Below, one piece after another: positions 24,265-36,885 of a stretch of DNA of 64,000 bases (within the stretch, counting starts at the first letter, position 1; every line of letters starts with the position of its first letter). The stretch is from positions 132,564,532-132,628,531 of the forward strand of contig CM035806.1 of NCBI GenBank assembly GCA_020466095.1, written 5' to 3'. Source of the DNA: Chlorops oryzae (taxonomy: Eukaryota > Arthropoda > Insecta > Diptera > Chloropidae). Below the pieces are notes generated by a model. The model was not told the DNA's origin. It searched no databases and saw only the letters and a program-made list of their open reading frames with translations. The position numbers and the translations under genes were made by a program.

Positions 24265-27200
24265 GTATGCATTTGGGGTTATAGCTTCATTTTAAGCTGA
24301 TATTTAAACATGTTTGCACATGTTACACATGTTCTTGCAAGAAGGCCGGTGAAAATTCGTCTCTATAATCTCATTCCCGATTTTTCTTGCAATCTAGACA
24401 AACCAAAAAATAAGAAAAAAACCAAACAAAAAACTCGAAAAAAATTGAAAGAACGTATAAAATTAATCATTTAAAAAGTCGACCTGAAGAAAAAAGTGAC
24501 AATAAGTATTATATATGTATATATATATATAACAAAAACAAAGAAAAAACAAGTAAGGGTGTTATAGTCAGGCGAGCCTGACAATAGAATACCCGACACA
24601 GACACACATGTTCAAATAACATTTAATATCCAGAGGTGTTTAAGGCCATTAGAGGCCCCATATATCGACCTTTGATAGATTTTTTTATGAAAACCGCCCT
24701 TTTGCCACGCCCACTTTTCCAATTTTTTGGAATTCTAATCGGGGGCTTAAATATACGCTCAAATTCTAAGTTTCATTAAAATATTGCGAAAAAGTCCGAT
24801 TTTAAGGCAGTTTTGGGATTTTTGTGACGACCCTAGTACTGGAGGTACCCTTAAAAATGGACCGATCAAGAAAATTTTTTGGAAGGATGTTTAAGGCTAC
24901 AAAGGAAGCATAAGTGCCAAATTTCGTTCAAGTCCCATTTGAATTTCGGGTGTAGGAGACAATTTTCGAAAACCGCCCTTCTGCCACGCCCAATTTTCCA
25001 ATTTTCGGAAATAATATTACTGGCCTTTAAATATGATCAAATATCAAATTTCATCAAAATATCTTGAAAAACATCGGTTTTAGAGCAGTTTTTGTGATTT
25101 TCATAACAGACCCTAGTACTGGAGGTACCCCTAAAAATGGTCCGATCGGGTCCATTCTCGAACTTGTTCTTACTCATGTCCCCGTGAGCACGCATACCAA
25201 ATTTTGTCAAGATAGCTCAATTTCTTCGATAAGATAACTGTATACAAACAGACGGACAGACGGACAGACGGACGGACATGTCTAAATCGAATCTCCTGGT
25301 GACACTGATCATTTCTATATATATTTTGTATGGTCTATCTCGACTAGTTCTGGGTGTTACACACAACCACACAAACGCAATATACCCTCGACACAGAGTG
25401 TGTCGGGTATAATGAGAACAAAATCAATAAAAAACCAAATAAAAGAAATCACTCGAGTCGCAGCAAGTCATGAGCGTCATTGGGATTGTGCACTGAACAG
25501 CGAACTCTTTTAAATCAGGATAAGTGAAAAAGCAGCATTTTGAGAGACAAACGCAAGCATATGATTACTCCCATTGCGATTGTGCGTTCGTGTGTAATAT
25601 TATTGTTCATTACTAATAAATTGAAGCACAAAATTGTAAAAAAAAAAAAAAACAAAACAAAAAATTTTATGAATAAAAAATGCTCGATTTCGAGTAGAGA
25701 AAACCACCTACCATATTGGGAAGGATGTCTGAAATGTTTAACAATCATTGTTATACCTGACAGAGTGATTATATTGCGTAGAGACTGTATTGCGTTTGTG
25801 CGGTTGTCTGTATCATTCCAGTTAGAGCATACATATATAAAATATATGTATATATATATAGAAATGATCAGAGCCACCAGGAGAAACGATTTAGCCATGT
25901 CAGTCTCTGTGTCTGTCTGTATGTCTGTCTGTCTGTCTGTCTGTGTGTGTGTTTGTCTGTCTGTCTGTCTGTTTGTGTACAGTTTCCTTATCGAAGGAGT
26001 TGTCTTGACGAAAATTGATATGAAATTTGGTGTTCGCGGAGATTTGAGTAAAACAAGTTCAACAATGGATCATATCGAACCATTTTAAGGCGTACCGCCA
26101 GTAAAACTAGACGTGGCCAAAATGAGTGCTTTTGAACATTTTTTGTTACGCCAGCAATTTCAATTACACATATGTGAACGAAAGTGGGCATATTAGTTTC
26201 CTCTTTAGTCATAAAAATGCTCTTGATCGGTCCATTATTGGGTGCACCTCTAGTACTAGGGTCGGTTATGAAAATCGCAAAAACTTCCCTCTAAATTCTT
26301 TAAGAGATTAATGAAAATTTAAATTTCAGCTTAATTTTAAAAAATTTTAAAAGTGGACATGGCGGCAGGGCGAAACTCATATATGTATGTATAAATTGAA
26401 CTGAAGTGGGCATATGGCGCTCTTTTATGTTCTTGAAAATCTCCAGAAAACTTTATCTTAATGCTCGTGCTCTTGGGGCCTATTTAAGCATATATTCAAA
26501 CATGACTAAAACATCCTTACTTATTTAATATTTGTTTTTGGTATTACAAAAAAAAAATAAACAAAATGGGAAACAACTTTTAACGACTTATTCAACGATG
26601 TAAATATTGAATTATGCCTCCTATAATATTCACCCGAGAAAAGTAGCTATTAGAAGTGGTTTGAGCTCAATAATATTGCTGAGACATGTTTGGAAGCCTT
26701 GTATTTTGCAAAGATACTCATATACATATGTAGGCATGTATGTATCAGCGTTGCCAAACATCGCACATTTCGCGAGAGTTCCGATATTTCGAAAATGTGA
26801 ACATAACTTACTAATATTAAAAAATTAAGTGAATAAAAAACTCTCGGAAAGCGAGAAATAAAGCCATAAAAAGAAAATATAGTTATAAATATTGTATTGA
26901 ATGGTAAGGAGAAAGGGGATTTTTGGGCATAGGCTGCAATATTTTACTTCCCGAAAATGCAATAAATTTTGTCCTGCGAGTCTTGGGCAAATTTTGAAAG
27001 GATCTGCCTATGCAAAACAAGTCACCTGACAACGCCGATATGTATAGTATGTAGATACTTAAGTGCGATTGCAATTCCTTTTCATACCATGCAGTAAATG
27101 GGGCCGACCCCGGATCGGTCTTAAAGTGGCCAGGACCGGTCGCCTTTCCGTACATTCAACTCACCTCTTTTAACATTGGGCATAGGGCATTAAAAAATAA

Positions 27201-27499
27201 CCGGCCCCTTTTTAAAGGGTGTTGGGTTTGTTTCGTGCGAGTGCCTTTTGTATGAGCTCACCTAACAACGCTTCGTTTTGAGACTAGGCCCTCGCCTAGT
27301 CCGATAGAGGTTAACCCTAGACCGGTCGCGATTCGTATAAAATTGGGGTCCGTCCTATATGGGCTTGCCTAGGACCAGTCATTTTTACACCGAAACCATT
27401 TCATTTCTGCAGGGTAGCGCTCCATAATTTCGCTTCCCGAAATTCTCTTTTGATCAAATTCTCGTTTTGCAAGCATGCTTCGTACGCGCGTGTTGTAGC

Positions 27500-27550
<51 letters not shown>

Positions 27551-30500
27551 GCTCATCAAAAATCATTTCAGGAATTTTTGAAATTAATTTTTGTATTAAT
27601 ATATTTTTACATAAATACGCGCGTACTTCAAGTAGAAAACCAAGCCACATCGTACCAAGTAGATATTTTGATTGATGCCGGCTTTTTTGTTTTTCTCAGA
27701 GTAGTTAAGCCAAGTCACACACTACTCTACTATACCATAAATGAACGGCCATTGAACCTAAGAGCTGCTTGCGAAACAGGTTAGAACATTGGTAGAAAGC
27801 AGCGAAACAGCTGGCTGGCTTCAAGGCAACATTTCGAAGAAGGGAAAAAGTTTTCGAGTGGCTTTTCGACGATACAGTCGACTGCCTTAACACAACAGAA
27901 CAATATACATATTTATTTATGCCCAATAAGCACAACGAGTTCGAATCGAATTCGTTTTGACGTGCAAACTCTTCGCGGCGAGTGCTCGCGGCGAGCTCGA
28001 ATCGAATTCGAATTCGAATTCGTGAGGGAGTCACCTTTTTACGCGATTTGTATTTTTATCGAATTTTTTATCGTTTACGAATCGTAAACGAATCGAGTTT
28101 TTTTCCATTCTCGAATTGTTGTCGAATAAAAATGTAATATTTTTAAATCATTAATTTTTATTTTTAATTCAAATGAGAGTCTTATTATAAGACGTAAAAT
28201 TGTAAATTCTACGATAAAAATGCGAGCTCGATGCGAGCTCGTTGCAAACGATTCCAATTTTTATCGCAATTTCTCTTCGAATCGAATTCGAATCGAACGC
28301 AAAATACGATAAAAGCGCGATATCGCGAAAATTGCCTTCCGCGAATTCGAATTTGAAGCGAATTCGTTTAATGCGATTCGCTCTCTATGAATTCGATTCG
28401 AATTCGATTCGTATCTCGTTATCGTATTTGTGTTTATTGGGTGTACATGTGTATGCATGTTTGTATGTATGTTCCCTCTTGAGTCGGTTGAGAGGGAAAT
28501 TAAGGCATTTCAATTATGGAATGAATTGAATGAAAGTGGATCTTTGAAAATATTTTTCAACAGCAGATGTTTATGATCATCAGATCCGTTGCCTCATAGA
28601 TAGATAATCCGGGGAATTTCCCATCTTGATCATATCCGATATTGAGAGATATGGGTAACTCGATTTAGTCACACCTGTCACAGTCACTTTTTTAAAGGTT
28701 TTAGCTCATAATATTTAAAACAAACATGATTTGATTCTCAATCATTTATAATTATGAAAACTCTTAACAACAGTTAAACAATGCAATATTACCTCATTTC
28801 TGTTTAGAATGGCTGTGATGGGTGTTAAATTTAGGACTGTTTTGTGTGAAATTGCCCATATGTATACGACCATACGATGACCATTAGTCTTCAACTTAGT
28901 TTATTTAAACTTTTTGAAGGTTTACGAGGATGTCACAGAACTGAACTGCAAAATCGTCCAAAATTTCAATCGGTCCAAGGATCATGAGTCATGACGATCG
29001 AATTTGCACATAGTTTTTCCCCAAGGGCGTGAACAGAGAAAGAGTGCTCTGGTTGGACTTATATTGGGCAGGATGGTAGATTGAGCAATTATAAGACATT
29101 AGCCCAAAAAAAACTTGGGGGTCTTTTGGAAGATTAGTGTATTATGGACCAAAATCCTAAAAAAAAACCGAAAAATTTATGACTTCCGATTTCGATTAAA
29201 AATTATATATAAAATAAGTGTCAAATTCTACGAATCTTCGCGATAAAATTTTTTCAAAAAACTGATGACAAGTTGTTCCAAAAGGGGTTTAGTTCCAAAC
29301 TGGTCCAAAAAATACTACTTTTCCCTTTCTCATTTGAACATTAGAATATAATTATGTATGTGTGTGTAGTCTTGATATAAAATCCCAACAACGAATGTAA
29401 TGCATCCTTCATTAATGCTCCATCGATGCTGCGGTAAGGCATACCCATTACCGGATTTTTTGAAAAACCAGTGCTAGGCTTGGAACATTACACTCCGTTT
29501 CGCCTGTGCCGGGAATTGAACCTCGAACCCTGGGATCAAGAGCATAGCACTCATCCCCTACGCTATCTCAGAGCCAACTTCAACAAATTTTCGAAAAAAA
29601 AAAAATTGAAATGAAGTGCCTAACGTCACAATGCGCAGAAGGATTCATTATTTTTTCGAGATATGCGCAATCTAGTTTCTATAAATCTTGCAACACATTT
29701 TCACATAGACTGAAGCTCAAAATCCAATATTGCGAGAGCTCGATGCGAGAGGCCGAGACGTCGCGCAAATATTTCGCGTGACGCATTTCAATCAATGAAA
29801 GTTCTGCGTCGCGCAGATGATAGCATAATTTCAACTCTAGTAATGCAATATTTGAACCAAGTACCAATCTAACAAGTACCGAGTACTCATAAAAAAATTC
29901 GTTATCACTTAAGATAAAAATTTAATTAAAAATTTTTTCAGTTAAACAAAATTCGTACAAGCCTGGCTTCTCGCTTATGACGGCTATAGCTGCTGTTGAA
30001 CTACTTCACTAATTATTTTTTTATTTTCAAACAAATTTTGCTTTAAGTTTTTAAAATTAACAACAAATTTTATTTGGACATTTTTGGTTTCACTAGTTTT
30101 AACGAGTACCCAAAAAATATCTACATCATTAGTTGTCAAACTGCCTCGCAACGAGAAATATTCAATTTTTCGAACTTTTCTCGCTACGAGGTCTCGCAGT
30201 GCGATACATTGGAGCTTGAGCCATACGATTGAATGTATTGAATTATTTGAGCATCTCGCCCCGGTGTTTCGCATCGGGCTCTTGCAATGTGGGATTTTGG
30301 GCTTGACTCTTTACAGAAAAGATTTTGTTAAGTATAAAAAGGAAAGTGAAGCACTAGATCAATTCAGTTGGAAAACATGAGAGTTGTTTTTTGTACTTCA
30401 AAAATGAGAGCCTCATTTATTTCACAATTCGTACCGTACCATCCACATTTTCAATCCGATCTCGAAAATTTCAGCTTCGAGACCTAGTATTAAGAAGCAC

Positions 30501-33500
30501 CTTCTAAGCCATATAGAAAGAATATTTAAAAAAAATTCTCTAATGTCACAACACGGCAAGTAAACTCCAAAAATCGAGGAAAACTTGAAAATATTCCCAT
30601 TTTTCACAATTACGTAGCATATTCCTCCAAAACTACAAGCTGTATTTTCTTGAAAAAAGCATCATTTGATAGATAGTGGTATTGGCTTTGATACGCAACC
30701 AACCATAATAAGTTACTAAAGCCCTAATATCTATTTTCTTCCGTAAAAGTTAAACAACTGAGGATTTTTCACAAAATCGATGATAGCTCCAAAACTAGAG
30801 CTGAGAAAAAGTGTTCAAAAATGTACCTTATGTCACCAATACCACCCTAATCTAAAACTCCTAACGAAATCGGGACAACAAAACCACTGTAAAATAGTGT
30901 TATTTTAAATAGAAAATACATTTTCACTTGGGGCATTTGAACCCGGTAAGCTCAAATTAAATTCAATTATTGTCAATAACTGACTAGTGTAAAGGCTGCT
31001 GCAGTTAGAATCTTTTTGATTTGCATCGCGAAGAAAAACGGAACAAAAAACAGAACATTCACGAAAAGCAGAACATTTTTGCTATTTTCCACAAAAAAAA
31101 AAAATACGCAGAACAAGCGCCTAAAAAACAGAACACCTCTGCTAAAAACAGATATGATGGTCAACCGTACATACAGTAGTCTAGTAAAAAAAAAATATCA
31201 CTATTAGATCTGACAGAAAAAAGTCCAAAGGATAAATAGGAGCACTGAAAGGGGACTTAAGTATGTACCTAGCATCGACCTGTATGATTCGTGTGCCCTT
31301 ATAAGAAGGAAGAACCTTGGACGGGATTAATTGCGCTTAATATTATACGAAGATGAAGAAGAACCAGATTAACAGAAAGAAAAGGAATAACAAGAAATAC
31401 CAGACTAAGAAAAATAATCAAAAGGAAATTGGGATCGCTGAAGACTACTAAATCAATTCAAAAATTCAATCATAATTTCAACAAACATTCTGATTTTTAT
31501 TTAATTTATTTTAAAAAGAAGTGCTAGTTATTTTATAAATTCCCGATTTTATTGAATCAATTTCAGATTAGTCGAGATACTCAAGGCGATGTCGAAACAT
31601 TTACACCAAACAATCATAACGTACCCAAAGCTGGTAAGTGTCGTCGTTCATAACAAACGAGCAGGCAGCACGAAAAATTGGTTTTAATCTTGTTTTTGGG
31701 TTCTCGTATAAACGGTGACTTCACTACTCGCGATTAATTTTGAAATGCGATTACCTGCCGTATGAACGTAGTATTAGACGCGCTAGTTAGGACAATTTTG
31801 CATCACTAAACACACTAGTTCTATATCGATAACACTAGTTTATAAGAAAAAGGAATATTTTGGAGATATAATCGACTCTATATCGATTGAACTAATTCTT
31901 GCCAGTCCTGTTCATGTTACCCAACTTGTTCACACTATCGAGATTCAAATTTCCTATATATTCAAAAAAAAAACCTTGCTAAAGTTAAAATACTAGCGTT
32001 ATTCGTGGTTAAAGACTCAGTCCATATGTTCACACCACCAAGGTGTTCACTAGGGTAATGACTTTTTTTAAAACTCTTTTTCCTGTATCATAGTACGATG
32101 AACTTTTATTAAAGATGCCATAAAACACTAATTTTAAGGTTATTTGATAAAAAAATGTCACGCATCAAGTCATTTTAAAAATTAAAGCCTAATTTTGTAT
32201 GGGGACCCCCCTAAGGAGGGGAGATAGAGGGTGGGTATGTTTGAAGAAAATATTTGGGGTAAAAAAATAATGGGGTTCGGTCATATATATCATCCCCCTA
32301 GGAGGGGCTTGACTGTAGTGACAGCCATTTTGTATGAAATTGTGATAAAATTAAGGTAATTTTGTATGGGTGACCCCCTAAGGAGGGGAGATAGGGGGTC
32401 AGTATGTTGGGAAAAAATGTTAGGGGGACAAAGTTGGTGGGGGTCGGTCAAACATTTGACTCCTCTAGGGGCACTCTGGGGCTAGTTAGGACAGTGGGGG
32501 GAAAACTCATAAAAAAAATTACTTTTGTATGGGAGCCCCCTTAAAGAGTGGAGATAGGGGGAAGGTTTGTTTGGAGAAATTATTGGGAATAAAAAAATAA
32601 TGGGAGTTGGTCCTACATTTGACCCCTCTAGGCGCGACTCTGCTTACATTAACTTCAAAAATTTGGAAAAAAATCAAAAATTTAATTTTTCAAATGACTT
32701 GATGCGTGACATTTTTTTTTATCAAATAACCTTAAAATTAGTGTTTTATGGCATCTCTAATAAAAGTTCATCGTACTATAATACAGGAAATTTTTTTGGA
32801 GAAAAAGACACTAAAAGTCATCACCCTAGTGTTCACTCTATCCGGAGTTTGGTTGCTTGCTTTTAGTTTTTATTTTTTTATTTGTTTATTTTCTTATTTT
32901 GTATTTGCCTTTGTATGAAACTAGAACCCGAGCCAACTGAAGACGATTTCGATGATTACGATGACCGTCCTTTGTCGACAGATCCACGCTCTGGAGTTGA
33001 TGACGGCCTACTGACACCGAAGGACGAGCACGACGCGAGTATACCGCGTCCAGTGGAGCCAAAAGGGACGCGTCGCAGTTTCGGTTTCCCCGGCTATGAC
33101 GGCGGTACCGGTATGGTGGACATAAACGGTATTCCGACACAAATTCCAGATGTCAATGCCTATCAACACAAGAAAACCCTAGCGCAGGGTATGATGGACT
33201 TGGCCCTGCTCTCGGCGAATGCGAATCAATTGCGTTACGTCCTTGAGTCGTATCCACGACATCCGTACTATCTCTATAGTTTGATATTAATATTGATGAG
33301 CATCATATTTCAGGTAAAATAGGCACCTCGTGGTTTATTTATTTTTTTTTTTTAATATTTACCAATTGTAAATTTAATCCAATAAGAATAAACTCACCAC
33401 CAATTGGAATTACATATGTATATGTACAAAGTCCGATCAGAATTTTGTTCAATTGATTGTCTTTTTTGTTTTCTTTTTGTTTATTTTAGATCGCTGTGGG

Positions 33501-33663
33501 TGTGGGCCTCATACTCAACAGCCGATACAACATTAAAAACGATAAAGAGATTTGCCGGGCGAACAAAATCAACAATTACACCATCATCGGAATATTCATT
33601 GTTACGGTGGTCAATGTCTTTATCTCAGCATTCGGGGTTGCCGACCCGCCTGGCCAAAATTAG
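24163..33663 (+). CDS. NijA: Ninjurin A, complete four-exon coding region
   Basis: Joining 24163-24264, 31567-31633, 32925-33313 and 33490-33663 gives a 243-residue two-pass membrane protein of the ninjurin family. Every intron is GT-AG and the phases (0, 1, 0) fit without a shift. Residues 1-133 are a hydrophilic, acidic N-terminal region (EPEPTEDDFDDYDD near 57-70). The ninjurin domain runs from about 134 to 237. An amphipathic stretch beginning KKTLAQGMMDLALLSANANQ matches the helix that assembles into filaments in mammalian NINJ1. Membrane segments lie at about 171-195 and 216-237. In Drosophila, NijA is a plasma-membrane protein whose ectodomain is shed by Mmp1; vertebrate NINJ1 ruptures membranes in lytic death. 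The family assignment is secure. Orthology to NijA, rather than NijB or NijC, rests on the long acidic N-terminus and is likely. The start ATG has an A-rich context and follows a roughly 200-base leader. Confidence 0.95.
24549..25411 (+). mobile_element. Helentron/DINE-1-like element in NijA intron 1
   Basis: Full-length relative of 11345-12227, with the same 5' start, the same terminal stem and a GGACAGACGGAC tract at 25250-25277. It is in the same orientation as NijA and does not interrupt coding sequence. Confidence 0.7.
25752..26500 (-). mobile_element. Diverged Helentron-like element in NijA intron 1
   Basis: Weaker similarity to the family, but the ordered landmarks are there: TATACCTGACAGAGTG end, GAAATGATCAGAGCCACCAG, a (CTGT)n tract at 25915-25975, and CTTATCGAAGGAGTTG. 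The far end is not clear. Confidence 0.5.
27501..27547. repeat. 47-base poly(A) tract
   Basis: An uninterrupted A run in NijA intron 1. It has no neighbouring retroelement that I can recognise, so it may be a microsatellite or a retroposon tail. Confidence 0.9.
27922..28441. mobile_element. Fold-back element rich in GAATTCG
   Basis: The ends CCCAATAAGCACAACGAG and CTCGTTATCGTATTTG then TGTTTATTGGG are inverted copies. The interior is made of palindromic TTCGAATCGAATTCG runs. There is no clear target duplication and no coding sequence. Confidence 0.5.
29390..29575 (-). mobile_element. tRNA-derived SINE
   Basis: On the minus strand the head starts GGCTCTGAGATAGCGTAGGG, which contains an A-box-like TAGCGTAGGGG. 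A B box, GGGTTCGAGGTTCAATTCCC, follows at 29511-29530 with near-tRNA spacing. A non-tRNA body follows. The tRNA stems do not close well, so this is a retroposon and not a functional tRNA. The 3' limit is approximate. Confidence 0.55.
29715..30302. mobile_element. TIR element in NijA intron 1
   Basis: The left end GCTCAAAATCCAATATTGCG and the inverted right end GCCCAAAATCCCACATTGCA match over about 35 bases with several differences. The open frames inside have no recognisable product. Confidence 0.45.
31567..31633 (+). CDS. NijA: NijA coding exon 2
   Basis: This 67-base exon lies between a TTTCAG acceptor and a GTAAGT donor. It encodes ISRDTQGDVETFTPNNHNVP plus two residues and one base of a split Glu codon, so it ends in phase 1. 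It is too short to stand out as an open reading frame. It is supported by both splice sites and by exact phase agreement with its neighbours. Confidence 0.82.
32048..32831. mobile_element. CACTA-like MITE in NijA intron 2
   Basis: Inverted ends of about 125 bases run from CACTAGGGTAATGACTTTT at 32048 to the matching AAAGTCATCACCCTAGTG ending at 32831. TT flanks both sides. If the element is read as CTAGGG to CCCTAG, the flank is a 6-base duplication TGTTCA. The inside has three modules near AAGGAGGGGAGATAGGGGG, each followed by a TAATGGGGGTCGGTC-like line. No coding capacity. It sits 93 bases before exon 3. Confidence 0.6.
32925..33313 (+). CDS. NijA: NijA coding exon 3, ninjurin domain first half
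   Basis: This is the main exon, 130 codons counting the split Glu. It carries the acidic region, the amphipathic helices and the first membrane segment (HPYYLYSLILILMSIIFQ). The acceptor is AAACTAG at 32924 and the donor is CAG/GTAAAA. Reading through the donor meets a stop after two codons. The upstream ATG at 32916 is intronic and is not needed. Confidence 0.93.
33490..33663 (+). CDS. NijA: NijA coding exon 4, ninjurin domain second half
   Basis: After a TTTTAG acceptor this exon encodes 57 residues and a TAG stop. It begins IAVGVGLILNSRYNIKND and holds the loop with one Cys (EICRANK), the second membrane segment (NYTIIGIFIVTVVNVF) and the tail ADPPGQN. The downstream intergenic DNA has AATAAA at 33853 and 34372, either of which could end the transcript. 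Confidence 0.93.
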   Translation: MAVGVGLILNSRYNIKNDKEICRANKINNYTIIGIFIVTVVNVFISAFGVADPPGQN

Positions 33664-33873
33664 TATATATTTTAATATACAAACACACACACACGTACGT
33701 ACGAATTTAACGGGCATGATTTTCTGATCTCGCCCACGCCCCAAACAACAACAAAATTCGAAAGAATATGAATTGAATCAGACGCACTTGCCATGCAAGA
33801 ATGACGAGTCACGGATTAAAGCATCAAACGAGCAATACTCAAATTCTCCAAGAATAAAGGGTCTTGACACCGA

Positions 33874-33888
33874 AGAGAGAGAGAGAGA

Positions 33889-33936
<48 letters not shown>
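33874..33936. repeat. (GA)n microsatellite
   Basis: About 60 bases of GA repeat with one interruption, 210 bases after the NijA stop. Confidence 0.9.
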
Positions 33937-33939
<3 letters not shown>

Positions 33940-34371
33940 TGAATTTCCTTCTCGTCAAAAATATTGTTTTTGTCAAACGAAGGAAATTTAGTCTTAAAAC
34001 TTATGCCCGGTTTCCAATAGTGCGAGACAATTCCTGCAAATATTGAACACATCCAAACATATAGGCTTTGATTCAATAGAATCTGCTTTCGATGGAAATT
34101 GGTTCCATATCTTTGCATCTGTTGAATATTTGGCGAAATTGTTGCGCTATTGGAAACCAGGCATTAATTAACTTAATTTTAACTTTACTTAATAATTCAT
34201 TTTCTTAACTTAGTAAAGTAATTACCTTCTGAAAGCATAAAGCGAGTCTTTGTTTGTTTCATGAATGGAGTGTGTATCCCTTTAGGAAATATATCGATAA
34301 ATGACAATGAGTTGTTATACTTATATTAAAAGTCTTCATTTATTTCTGGTGATTTTATTTAATTATGCTCA

Positions 34372-34377
34372 AATAAA
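34372..34377 (+). promoter_or_regulatory. Candidate NijA poly(A) signal
   Basis: AATAAA sits 709 bases after the NijA stop. A nearer AATAAA at 33853-33858 lies beside the GA microsatellite and is an alternative. Sequence alone cannot choose between them. Confidence 0.3.
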
Positions 34378-34946
34378 ACCTTTCTAAAGCAGTCGGAGAA
34401 TTTTGTGGTCATCAGGTGGGTTCGCACAAAGATTTGGATAGAATTTATATCATTCTTACTTTCTGGTTTTCCTCTGTGATCCTTCAACCCTGCATACGCC
34501 CATAGTGTTCATAATGTTAAATTGCTTAAGTCGAGTTAAACGCAAAACGATTTTTTAGTAGCGTTGAAATTATGTTTTCCAGTGCCCAACAGTTGTTAAA
34601 CGCTTTAAAATTTTTGTAATCCTTGAGAATCACATCCTTTTTATGTAATTACAATTTTTATATTTCTGAACTAAAATCAAAAACGTAAGTGCGACGGGTG
34701 TGACCATCACAATTGAATTGCCCAAATATATTACACAAGTCAACAGTGGTTTTGGTGCCGCGATTTCGTTCATTATTACGGACAAGGGTGGTATTGGTAA
34801 TATCAAAAATATTTTTTTTTTTTTTTCCTAGGTGTAGTTTTGGAGCTACCATCAATTTTGTGTGAGGTTTTCAGTTTTTTCGCTTTTACAAAAGATGTAT
34901 TTATTACTTTATATTATATATAGGACTGGACTGGACTGGACTTAAT

Positions 34947-35024
34947 AATATTTCACGTGAACTCTTCCGCCAGTTTCATTAGAAATATCTATTGAAACTG
35001 GCGGAAAAGTTCAGGTGAAATATT
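34947..35024. other. Isolated near-perfect hairpin
   Basis: Arms of about 32 bases (AATATTTCACGTGAACTCTT with CCGCCAGTTTCA, and its complement) enclose a 14-base loop, with two or three mismatches. The size is close to a pre-miRNA hairpin, but a small fold-back element remnant is equally possible. Confidence 0.5.
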
Positions 35025-36459
35025 TTTCAGAATAGGGGTGAATATGTACAGAATCGATCAATGTGAAAAAGAGAGTCGAATCACCCACTTTCGTCCGTCA
35101 GACATCCTACCCATTTGTTTCTCTGTCCCTATACAATTTTTTTTTTATCATAGAAATATACTCGCTTTGGGGAAATTTGGTATTTCGAAGCGGGGGTAGA
35201 CATGAGTATGAGCTCGAGAAAGGATTGATCGGTCTATTTTTCTTTTAAGGAATGTTTCCAGGCCCTATACGTCAATTAGAAACTAAAAGAAAACTTAAGC
35301 TAGAAACAGTCGCCGCGTATCGTATCGTAACGTAACGTGACGTGACGTGTCAGCTGATTCAACCCAGTATATGGGAAATGTATGTATATGGGTATTTCCA
35401 CAGAAAATGACCCCTCACAGCTCAAAAATAAAATTGCCAAATTTTAATTTTTTTTTTCGTTAATATTACATAAAATAAATGTATTTGTCATTTACCGGAA
35501 GATTTACTTTCATTTTCTTTATAATAACAAAAATACGCAACTTTGAATTTGGTACAATGTGTGCGATTTTATTCTCATGAATTGCACGGTCAATTTTAGC
35601 CCTTCGTCAACAGTTTTCTAACGGTAGTTTATGAACAAAACAAAAACGAGCTGAAAGCTGAAAGTTTTCTCAATGACCACCAAAAATTTTAAAGGCGAGA
35701 AGTTAAAATTAAACATTTTGTGAATTGTTTAAAAATAACCTTACTGAATGTAACGACCGTTACCCTAAATTTTAGGGCCTTGTTAAGACCAGCATGTTTA
35801 TTCGCAATTTTTGCATTTTTTCTACTTTTTCTCATTGTTATTGCGTTCAATAATCACTACTTAACTTAGCTTCATGTAAAAAGGGACTTTATGATTTTGA
35901 TGTGTAATTACTCCAACATTGGTTACTTGATCTTTTTGTATACAGTCTGTTACAACACTGTTAACTTCTTACAATCGATTAATGATACATTTTTGTCTTT
36001 TGAAGCTAGTCGCTCGTGAAACGTGGACCAAGAAGGTCAAATAAATTGAATACAAGTTTAAATCGTTGAATATTTTTTACACCGCGGAAATCTGGCCAGT
36101 TAGTCAAAGTAAGGGCCATCCGTTTGCAAAAAACAGTAAAGGTAATGTCAAAATAGGCATTTCCTCGAACATTTGGCGATCGTGACAGGACTTTTGTCCT
36201 ATTGTAAAGTCTACTGTGTATAGTGAGGTTATTAGGGCTGCTCTTAACTCTATGGAGAAATTTTGTAGCGAGTTTCTGATCGGTCTCAGGGTCCAGAAGT
36301 GTTCCATTAGACATGGAGGAGAAACGTGAGAAATTTGGAGGCAATCGGATAACGGGAACCCGTGGCAGTTTTCAATTGAAGTTTGGGAAATTGGCAAAAA
36401 TAGAGAGGAAACGGCCCTTAACTCCCCACAAGGCGCCCCTACGGATATATAACGTATGG

Positions 36460-36885
36460 CCAACCCCCATTATTTTTTTACTCCGAACATTTTTTTCGAA
36501 CAAACCTACCCCCTATCTCCCCTCCTTAAGGGGGCTCCCATACAAAAATAATTTTTTAAAAACTTTTCCCCCCATCTTCCTAACTAGCCCCAGAGTGCTC
36601 CTAGAGGAGTCAAATGTATGACCGACCCCCATTAACTTTGTCCCCCTAACATTTTCTCCGAACATACTTAACCTCTATCTCCCCCCCTTAAGGGGGCTCC
36701 CATATAAAACTACCTTAATTTGAGCAAAAATTCATACAAAATGGCCGTCACTACAGTCAAACCCCTCCTAGGGGGCTGATATATATGACCGACCCCCATT
36801 ATTTTTTTACCCCAAACATTTTCTTCAAACATACCTACCCTCTATCTCCCCTCGTTAGGGGGGTCCCCATACAAAATTAGGCTTA
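36460..36885. repeat. Module repeat related to the intron 2 MITE, inverted
   Basis: Three blocks of CCCTATCTCCCCTCCTTAAG type, each near GACCGACCCCCATTA, match the interior of 32048-32831 on the opposite strand. The outer ends differ from that element. Confidence 0.6.

Larger units (their letters stand above)
33664..36459. other. NijA 3' flank, no gene identified
   Basis: It contains the GA microsatellite, the hairpin at 34947, and a CGTAACGTGACGTGACGTG tract near 35320. Minus-strand open frames at 36006-36463 overlap one another and match nothing I recognise. Confidence 0.4.

Noticed and set aside
36006..36463. Two overlapping minus-strand frames of 112 and 119 codons
   Set aside because: They read in different frames over the same bases, have no recognisable motif, and no clear splice sites. 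A short old fragment cannot be excluded.
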